A DNA stretch of 64,000 nucleotides from Luidia sarsii (taxonomy: Eukaryota; Echinodermata; Asteroidea; Paxillosida; Luidiidae): the NCBI GenBank assembly GCA_949987565.1, contig OX465104.1, positions 26,016,137 to 26,080,136 of the forward strand, given 5' to 3'. Positions 56,160 to 64,000 of this stretch are shown here, in pieces (within the stretch, counting starts at the first letter, position 1; every line of letters starts with the position of its first letter). Position numbers and translations under genes: made by a program. The notes beneath the pieces are model-generated. The model was not told the DNA's origin, did no database searches, and saw nothing but the letters and a program-made list of their open reading frames with translations.

Positions 56160-59100
56160 ATGGCAGCAGGAACTGTAGAGGGCGTCCTCTGGGACCTTTC
56201 CGGTGAGCTGGGCAGAGACTGGAAACGGGTTGCCCGTGGGCTTGGCTTCAACGAGGCAGGCATCGACTACCTGAAAGAAGACTATCCCAACGATGCCCGC
56301 GAGAGGGCGTACCAGATGCTCCTTCAGTGGAGGAATCGGACCAAGGCTGCCAGCCTGGGGGTGGATTTAACCAACGCCTTCATGAGAGCCGAACGATTTG
56401 ATCTGATGAAGTTCGTGTCCAGCTTGGTCGCATTAGGTAATAGCCATTGATCTCTCTATGGACCTCCCAAAGTGCCCTAAATTGTTTTATCGTTTATAAA
56501 TTGGAATACTATCAAGATATTGTTTTAATTGGTCCTTTTTCAAAACCAGGCATAGACTCAAGCTTCGGCTTTGTCTACATTTCTTTCATAAAGCGTCGGG
56601 TTTGGATGATATGGTCATTAAAAAAACCCCACATTTTTCGAGCATCAACAACAAGAATCCCAGCCTATGTTTGCAGGTTTTGAAGACTGAGACGACGCTG
56701 GTGCCCACGCTGAATGGGGGGCAGGCCTCCTTGTTATCTCGGTTCTTTGTACGGACATTCTTTACGTCGTGGTCTTCTTCAGATTTTCTTTTCATTGTCA
56801 AGATCAAATCGTAGAATCGTGTGCGGTCACTGCTGTGTATGGATTTGAGTAACGGTGAAAGAAATAGAGTACCGATTAGGTTGCTCCGCTATCTTGATTC
56901 AAAGAGAGGGATTGATTTCCCTGTCGCTATCTCTTACCCTCCCAACAACGTATGTTGGAACAACTCTCTGCCGAGATATGAATATGCATCGGGTATTGAC
57001 GTCACTGCCCACCGATCCGTTTCCGTACACTGACCGTACCGCTTCGTGTTGTGGAGCAACCCTGTGAAGAGTCGGCGCTCGTCTCAGCCGAGAATAATTG
57101 GCTAGTTGTGTTGTGGACCAACACAGAACAACTTTATTGAAGCCGGTATATAACCGAGGCGAAGTTGTTCAGTTGTTCAGTTTAAGGGTCGGAGGTGAGA
57201 GCGCCACCCGTCGTGTTTGGGGTTCACGACTTAATACGTCCCCCACCCTTTCCAAAACGAAATCGTGCCTAAATTGTGCATTTGCTCGAAAAATAAAAGT
57301 GAAAGAACAAGTAAACAGAGTCGCTATTATTTTGACAGAGGCCCTAATACCAGCTCATATTAATCATCATTTTATTATTCCATGACTTTCCACGATCTTT
57401 TCCAGATTTTACATGACTTTCAAGGGATTTGTAAAAGACAAAGTGCTACGAAGCCTGTACGTCTTCTTTACACATTTTCCAAACAACGCCAAGCCCACTA
57501 AGTTCTGCCGTTTACCACTTTGCTACCCCAGGGTCGCCAAAGCAGACACATGAGTATCACTCATATACGGATACGGAGTAGTACTGTCAGTGGTACGGAT
57601 ACGAATAGTTTTGCAGTGACGTCAGTACCTAATGCATATTTAATATTTATACTTGCCAGATGTTCGCTCCAACATACATTACCCTTTAATGTACATACAC
57701 GAGAGAGAAAAAGATGGCGGCCTCCAAAGTAGCCGGATAGCAAGTCATAAGAGGGCGCCATAACGCAACATGTAGTAGATCTTTACTCCCAGTGCCACTG
57801 TTGGTTATCTCAATTAGATATTTTTCTCATTTTGTCCAGGTGGGGTCGTTCGGACAAGGAATTTTGACGTGCAAAAGTTCACTGGGAAAGTGAAGAGTTT
57901 CATCAAAAGAAAGATGAGTAAACTGCCACTGATTCCTTGGATGTCGACGCGCTGTGTGAACATTGATCAAGTCTTCACCAACGTGCAACTTCTCATTAAC
58001 ATCGCCACGGCATACCTGCCGTTAAGACTCCCTCTGAAATCGTACAACAGCATCTTCGAGTCGAAGGAGTTCAGTGTTCGAGGCATTCAAGAGCTCTCTA
58101 GCAACCGCGTGCTTGTTCGGGGTCGTACGGGCAGCGGCAAGACCACTTTACTGACTAAGTACGCTTATGACTGGAGCATGGATAGAACAAACTCACTTTT
58201 CTCGGACCCTGATGTTGTTGTCATCTTACCGATGCGAAAACTTGATCAATACAGCAATCTAGGGCAAGCCGTACTCGATCACTATATGCTGCCCGCAGAT
58301 GAAAACATGACGGCAGAGGGTATCGAAGAGTTCTTCCGCGTATCCTCGAAAGAGGGCGCCATTCTTCTTGATGGCTACGACGAATTCAAAGGGAAAGGTT
58401 TGGATCAGGAGGAATGCGGTAACATCGTGGAGTTGCTTAGAGGCGACGCCTTTGAAGACACTCGGGTGATTGTCTCCACCAGACCTGGTCGTGTTGGCGA
58501 CTTTCAAAGTGACTACGAGAGCTATCGTCATATCGAGATCACAGGCTTCAGCTCCGAGGACATTGACAAGTACGTCCGGAATGTGTTCAGGTCTGCACCA
58601 GATCCTGAACTTGGAGAGAAGCTGATTGTCTATCTGGAGGAAAACCAACTAAAGGATGGATTGGCCTCCATTCCACTGATGCTCACTGCTTTTTGCCAGC
58701 TGGCTAAGTGGACTGATGGCAAGGATTTCGGGGAACTGAACACTGTCAATAAGTTATTCGACAGACTTCTCGAGTGTGTGTTCATACACGAGAACTCCAA
58801 GACGGTTACCAAGAAGGCACCAGTCAATGCTGATGCTTCTCAACGCCCCGGGAGCTCTCTGACTTCCGATCAGTTGCTCCATGAGCTGGGGAAGGTTGCC
58901 CTTGATGGCCTCCTTGGGAGTGCTGGCGAGGAACTGCTCTTCTCCGAAGAAGACTTCTCACGATGTATCGACAAGGAGCAAGTGATCGAGCAAGGCATAC
59001 GGGCCGGTATCCTAAGCAGGGATGAAGATTCAAGCCTTCGACCGCAGAGTTACGAAGGGCTCGGCATGAGGGGACAACCACAGTCTCTCCCTAAAAACTT

Positions 59101-61336
59101 ATCATTCATCCTGAAAAGTTTCCAAGAGAAATGCGCGGGAAACTACCTGGCACATTTGCTGGACGAGGAGGAAGGGGCGAAGCCATTCCTCGAGTATCTG
59201 AGTCGGGTTGATAAGCCCAAACGAATCCTGGACATGGTGAATGTTCTCGTCTTTGCTAGCGGAGTCAGCTTGGAAGCTGCAGGCCGCGTCATAGAGCATG
59301 TCGTCCGGGTATTGATGGATCACAGAGGTGGACAGATCTCGCAGTATTTGAAGGGAGCCTTGGACTTCAAGGACTGCCCAGAGACGCAGCGCTTGATCGA
59401 ACTTTGCCTGCAGCTCAATTTCGAGAGCGAGGCGGCGGGGAAGTTCAACCACCTCTTCGAGAGAATCTTCGGTGAGAGTGGTTGCATTCGCCTCGTCGGA
59501 ATCTCCAACTACGTGGCCAAATCCCTCTGCTATCTGTTTGAGCACAGCGGTTTGTCATCATCCGATCGTTCTAACGCCAATAACCACGTCCTCTCTTTAA
59601 AAGGGCTCAATTTGATTTCAGTCCGGCTGGAATCAAGCACTCAGTTTCGGGAATTTCTCAACTGCTATCCCGGAGCTGAGAAAACCATCACTGATTTCAT
59701 GCGCACCAGTGTTAGCGGAGATTCTGATGACAGGGTGCCCAACCTGGAGAAGAATATTCTGGAAAGTGAATTGAACATACCAAAGTATCTGATGAACCGC
59801 TCCGACGGTCTGACCATTTCTGCGGTGCTTCCAATCTGGCAGGAAATCAACAAACGTAAGGCGCATGACTTCAGTCTGGGCTTCGTCCTGGCTGGTCTAA
59901 GGAAGTGCGAGCTCAGCGAGCTGACCCTGAACGGTGTGATGGCAGAGGAGACGGACTGGGACAAGCTATTCCAGATGATGGCTGATGGACTGTTTGTTAA
60001 TCTGACCAAGTTGACGCTCAGCATCAACGATCTGGCCTCGAAGCAGACGGCTCGCCTGGCCTCCGTGCTGCACTCCTGCCCCGGGCTCAGATACTTGAAG
60101 CTGAGCGGCAACCGAGTCGGGGAGGAGTTTCTGGACAATCTTGGCGCTATGCCAAAGCTGGAGAACATCATTCTGGACTCGACTGGTCTGTCCGCCAGGG
60201 CGATGGTGCAAAGTGCGAACACATTCAGAGGGTTGCCGGCCTTGCACAAAATAGACATGCGCAGAAATGTGGACACGAATGATGACGTCATTCGGTCTTT
60301 CTGCGAGAATCTGAGGGACGGGAGGCTGACTGAGCTACGGATTTCCTTGCACAAAGTCAGCGAGGAAGGACTTCGTTGCTTGCAGACCTGGGTCGGACAG
60401 TTTTCAGGGCTCACCCATCTAAATCTGGTGCACACACCCATCCCAGACAAGGTGGTGTACTACTCGGCCCTGGCAATAGCTAGTCTTCCTGGGCTCGTGG
60501 ATTTGAGGATATCTGGCATCGAGTCGTTCATCTCGGAAGAGAGCGTCCTTTGCTCTTCAACAAGCGTGCACGAATTCACCCGAAAACTCAAGACAACGAG
60601 CTTGACATTCCTCAGCCTCCTCTACATCAGGATGAGTCCAGTTGACTTCCTGAAATTCCTTGATGGCTGTCGAAACCACACGACTCTCAGGACATTAAGG
60701 TTGGTTGAAGTGGCATTCCACTTTCGTGCAACGATACTTTTATTTCACTTTTATCCTACGTGGTGTTGGTCTGTTCTGTTCTGTTCTGGTCTGGTCTGGT
60801 CTGTCTTGGTCTGGTTTGGTCTGGTTTGGTTTGGTCTGGTCTGGTCTGGTCTGGTCAAATCTGGTCTGGTCTGGTCTGGGCCGGGCTTGGGGGGTCTGGT
60901 CTGGTCTGGTCTGGTGTGGGTCGGTCTGGTCTGGTCTGGTCTGGGCCGGGCTTGGGTGGTCTGGTCTGGTCTGGTCTGGTCTGGTCTGGTGTGGGTCGGT
61001 CTGGTCTGGTCTGGTCTGGGCCGGGCTTGGGTGGTCTGGTCACTCGTTCGGTTCGCCTTTTCCAGTACCCCTGGCTGAACACTTCAGTCACTTCAGTCAA
61101 TTTCTAGGTCAAAATGATGATTATTCAAGGTTTCCAAACTAATGCAAGCAAAGAGTTAAACCATAAATAAGGGCCACTGATCAAAATAATCTTTACTGAG
61201 TCTCTGGACGATGATCATCTTTATCTTTTGATGTTTCATCCATTGAAGGTTCTCACGCAGCTGTCTCCCAGACGGTGATGACGTCAAAACTGCTTGTGAC
61301 GAAGTGGAGGGCAAATTTCTTAATCTTTGGGTGTGA
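56160..61336 (+). CDS. Death-NACHT-LRR receptor (NLR family)
   Basis: Three exons in phase: 56160-56436, 57840-60699 and 61249-61336 (stop TGA), 1074 aa. Exon 1 encodes a Death-fold domain (about residues 8-90, LSGELGRDWKRVARGLGF...). Exon 2 encodes the NACHT NTPase: Walker A GRTGSGKT (187-194), Walker B ILLDGYDE (267-274) and STRPGR (305-310). Helical regions follow, then leucine-rich repeats from about residue 765. Exon 3 supplies a last LRR-like end (PDGDDVKTACDEV). NLRs are cytosolic sensors of microbes or damage; Death-bearing forms are abundant in sea urchins and amphioxus and absent from the usual vertebrate set. Exon 2 stays open past its donor into the TGGTC array, so a naive open-frame call over-extends it. 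AATAAA lies at 61529. The assignment of exon 3 rests on phase, acceptor and LRR pattern. Confidence 0.93.
56820..57730. mobile_element. Inverted-repeat element in NLR intron 1
   Basis: A segment at about 56935-57045 (ACGTATGTTGGAAC...GACGTCACTGC...CGTACACTGACCGTAC) is the approximate reverse complement of 57575-57680 (GTACTGTCAGTGGTACGG...GACGTCAGTACC...CCAACATAC). The interior contains GGTATATAACC, a TATA-like sequence. The outer boundaries are not clear. It is probably a non-autonomous element of about 0.8-0.9 kb. Confidence 0.55.
60765..61045 (+). repeat. TGGTC pentanucleotide array with a longer superunit
   Basis: Runs of GGTCTGGTCTGG are broken at intervals by GGGCCGGGCTTGGG and GTGTGGGTCGG, giving a superunit of roughly 60 bp. 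It lies just after the NLR exon 2 donor. All three plus-strand frames stay open because the unit contains no stop codon. Confidence 0.92.
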
Positions 61337-61528
61337 AGGGCGCCCTCATACACCCACCGCCAAATATTGTCTGGCATACCGCTCCCGGTAATCATCGGAA
61401 TTGTTATTCTTTGCACAAAAATGTGATATGATATTATGAAAAGGTGTAATTTACTTATTTTCCTGAAATTGATTTCTTGCAGTCAAAATTGACCATGTGT
61501 CAAGAGGTCTTACGTTTGTTTGTGTATG

Positions 61529-61534
61529 AATAAA
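61529..61534 (+). terminator. Polyadenylation signal AATAAA
   Basis: A canonical hexamer 193 nt after the NLR stop codon and on the same strand. Cleavage would fall near 61545-61560. No experimental support. Confidence 0.5.
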
Positions 61535-61621
61535 ATGATATTTTTTAGGGTTTGATTGTTATATCGTAACAGGACTTATGAGAAAGGTCCTGCTATAGGA
61601 TCGACAACTCAGGTCCTTTAA

Positions 61622-61969
61622 AGGCCCAGTACAACATTGGGAAGATCGGAAAACATCGATGTACACAGATTTTACTAATTTACTAATTTTCTAATTTTCT
61701 TGTAGATGGTCATCATAATGTTGAAATCTTACGGTCTGGGATGATGTACTTCTCGAGAAATCTTCACTCAAACACCGACAAATAGTTTATTACTCACGAG
61801 GATTAAGCTATTTCTTACACTACAGAACGGTGCGAAAACCGTGACGGGTTGTTTCCCTTTGTCTACTTTCTCAGGTCACCATTTGAGCTTAAACCTTCGC
61901 AGGATTTCTGTTTTGGAATGTTTAATGGTTTAACAATCTTTTCACTTTCACCAATGTTGTCTAGGTCCT
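61622..61969. mobile_element. 348-bp MITE with TTAA target duplication, family 1
   Basis: The ends TTAA|AGGCCCAGTACAACATTGG and CCAATGTTGTCTAGGTCCT|TTAA form imperfect terminal inverted repeats of about 20 bp. The same family is at 28257. Confidence 0.82.
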
Positions 61970-63039
61970 TTAACTGTTGGTGAATTATATATCCTGTATA
62001 TCTTAAGTTGCTGTCTTGCAAGTGGTCCGTTTGGAACAATTATTTCCTTAAATCTTGTTGTATACGACTGCAGAATTCTGAAATAATGATGACTGAACTG
62101 TCATTGCCAATCTATTTCAGATCTACAGTAGGAAGGCAATAATTCTTGTTTTGACGTTTGTACTTTTTGCAATATTATGAACGTTTGAAGTTATCAGTGT
62201 AAATATCCGAGGAACAGGAGTTGATGGTTTAACTTTCAAGCAGAGTGAGTTTTATCTGGTAGAATGCATCAAATTACTTGCAAAACAAACAGAATGAGAT
62301 CATCCTTTTTACCATGGGCCATTCGTATTTTTAATTCATCTTTTAAAAGATGAGCCGGTTGGTTGGTTGGTTTTTATTCCTTCTTTTAGGACTATAAATA
62401 TATATTTGTAATGTAATATAATGTTTTAATCTAACAGAATTTTTATTAATGTTTATATGCACTTGGTAAATGAAATGCCTATTCTGTGTGATTTTATTTT
62501 TGTCTTTACTTCCTGCAACACTGGGAGAGCATTGTACCAATGACGTCAAGGAGTTCTGAAAAGTGGGTGGAGCCCGAGCTCGCAGAGCAAGCGAGGGGGG
62601 GGGGTGCATTTTCGTGCCTGTAATAATGTCATTCGGTGCATATTAATGCAGTACTTTACTTCAAAGGGCCTTCGTGAGTCTTGTTCAATTAGTCATTCAT
62701 AGTTGCCTACATTTGTTTGTTTTCCTTATCTGGTTGTTTTCTTGTCTGATCCCCAAAGGTGGGTGGGGCAAATGGTATGATGTCCCCATTTGTTTTAATG
62801 TGGGGGGATATGCCCCGCCCCTCCCCACCTGCAGTCGCCTTGTTTGTACTTCTCTGTGTTGAGCGAAGTGATTCGAGTGCTTAACCTTCAACCTAAATGT
62901 TGTCATTTAATTTATCAAAATACTACTTTATGAAATAATTATTAGGGGCCTACTGAATAGCCAATTATATATTCTTGTAATTTGTACATGCGTGGCTTTC
63001 TACAAATGTAAATTTAAGATTCGACAAGTTGTTGGAAGA

Positions 63040-63150
63040 TGGATAAAATAATAGGTTTGCGGTGACAACATGTAAATTCTCTTTTGTGAGTAAGTGTGGT
63101 TCTGAGAAGAACCGGAGGAACTCGACGTATCGAACAGTGTACTCTGTTGG
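63040..63150. mobile_element. Foldback element, half copy
   Basis: GTTTGCGGTGACAACATGTA, GTGTGGTTCTGAGAAGAACC and GGAGGAACTCGACGTATCG match the left arm of 30356-30575. The right arm is missing. Confidence 0.75.
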
Positions 63151-63359
63151 AAGATGCGTTGTCATAAGTTGACATACGTACCGGTACGTTTAGAATACTG
63201 TCTCAAGTACCAGGTGCAGGCAGCATCTTCTGAATGCATTGGATCATAGTAATTTCTTGTTACAACCCTTTTCTGGTTAAACACTAGACCCTCTGCCATT
63301 TCCATCCCAGCTGGGATGCTCTGGGATGGTTTAATAAAAGTCAAGTAAATACGGAAGAC

Positions 63360-63490
63360 TCACTAGTTGACTATTTCAGAAGACCGCCGTCTAAGGGTTG
63401 GATAACTCAGATGGTAGCAGCGCTGGTACGTTAATCCAGAGGCCTCGGGTTCAAGTCCCTGGTCCAGTCAAAGGTTTCTTAGCCATTTTT
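63360..63490 (+). repeat. SINE family A copy
   Basis: GTTGACTATTTC, GGGTTGGATAACTCAGATGG, TACGTTAATCCAGAGGCC, B box GGTTCAAGTCC and GGTCCAGTCAAAGGTTTCTT. Confidence 0.8.
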
Positions 63491-64000
63491 CAAAACGGTT
63501 CGCCAAGTTCCTAGGTAGCTGTTCCTTTATTTGTTGGTTTATTAATTGAAGTGTAACTTTCAAACAGCCTACTGAACGAAAACCCGAAATATTAAAGGTT
63601 TCTATCCGAGCAGGACTTTTCTCAAAGGCGGAATTGATCATAGATTGCATTGTTCAAGCAACTAATTAGTCTGTCCAATGTGGGTACCGCTATAATGTTG
63701 TGGTCTAACTTTTCGGAGTAATATCTTGTACTTTGTAGCCCATAACTGTTTCCCTGTGAAGGCATGTGGAATATGCAGAGAGCACAAAGCAATGGTGCGC
63801 TGGACGAATGGCATTGGAGATTTCCGTGGTTGAATAAACGATTTCATATCTGGACGCGAATGAGGGCATATCCAGCTAGTCCTCCCTGCCCGGTACAATG
63901 CAGCGGTGTCTTTGTGATCGATTAGCATAACAAAAAGCCAACCCCCTATGTATACGCCACGTACCGCTTCACAGCCACAATGCTTTAGAAATACTTCACT

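Larger units (their letters stand above)
61337..64000. other. Downstream of the NLR, no gene recognised
   Basis: AT-rich intergenic sequence with a TTAA-flanked MITE (61622), family C repeats (61578-61612, 63590-63632), a half foldback element (63040-63150) and a SINE family A copy (63360-63490). No coding exon is supported. Confidence 0.5.

Noticed and set aside
57090..57420. Solo LTR with TATA box
   Set aside because: No clear TG...CA ends, target duplication or primer-binding site could be found; only the inverted-repeat arms are supported.
57869..61078. 1069-codon single open frame as the whole NLR protein
   Set aside because: It starts at a GTG inside the exon and its last 126 codons or so are the TGGTC array. 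The spliced model 56160-61336 with a Death exon and a terminal LRR exon fits better.

Overview
This is nuclear DNA of a marine invertebrate animal, most likely a deuterostome. An echinoderm, perhaps a sea star, is my best guess. The evidence is genes split by GT-AG introns, dense tRNA-derived SINEs and small foldback elements, and a Death-NACHT-LRR immune receptor of the kind expanded in sea urchins and amphioxus. The species is inference. No operons, CRISPR arrays or functional tRNA/rRNA genes were found.

Five protein genes are well supported. (1) 1283-7168 (+): the C-terminal catalytic part of a PLA2G6-like calcium-independent phospholipase A2, six exons, 5' part outside the window. (2) 31701-42910 (-): a complete 11-coding-exon CLUAP1/IFT38 ciliary transport gene (433 aa). 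(3) 45277-46431 (+): an intronless class A GPCR whose DRY motif reads DGY. (4) 52272-53141 (-): an intronless, full-length IspE-like CDP-methylerythritol kinase, a bacterial/plastid enzyme not expected in an animal. (5) 56160-61336 (+): a three-exon Death-NACHT-LRR receptor (1074 aa). A sixth, weaker gene model runs on the + strand from a CpG-rich 5' exon near 13.5 kb through a duplicated candidate exon (22.8 and 23.7 kb) to candidate exons at 27.3 and 28.1 kb.

The left 27 kb is dominated by tandem arrays built from unrelated sources. They include 14 copies of a phospholipase splice acceptor plus exon start (96 bp), a foldback-element end (76 bp), SINE head and tail fragments (63-75 and 94 bp), and a promoter-like CCAAT/TATA module (79 bp). 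A composite block of about 4.6 kb holding four successive minisatellites (58, 9, 28 and 92 bp units) occurs twice in tandem (14.24-18.88 kb and from 18.88 kb), and the second copy is strongly expanded.

The right 37 kb is ordinary gene-plus-repeat sequence with several clean MITEs. Two are TTAA-flanked (piggyBac-like), one has a 9-bp target duplication (MULE-like), and one is a near-perfect 151-bp hairpin.

The genes show no common pathway. The most unusual items are the IspE-like kinase, the decoy splice-acceptor array in the phospholipase gene, the GPCR without Arg3.50, and the duplicated minisatellite block with its candidate exon.
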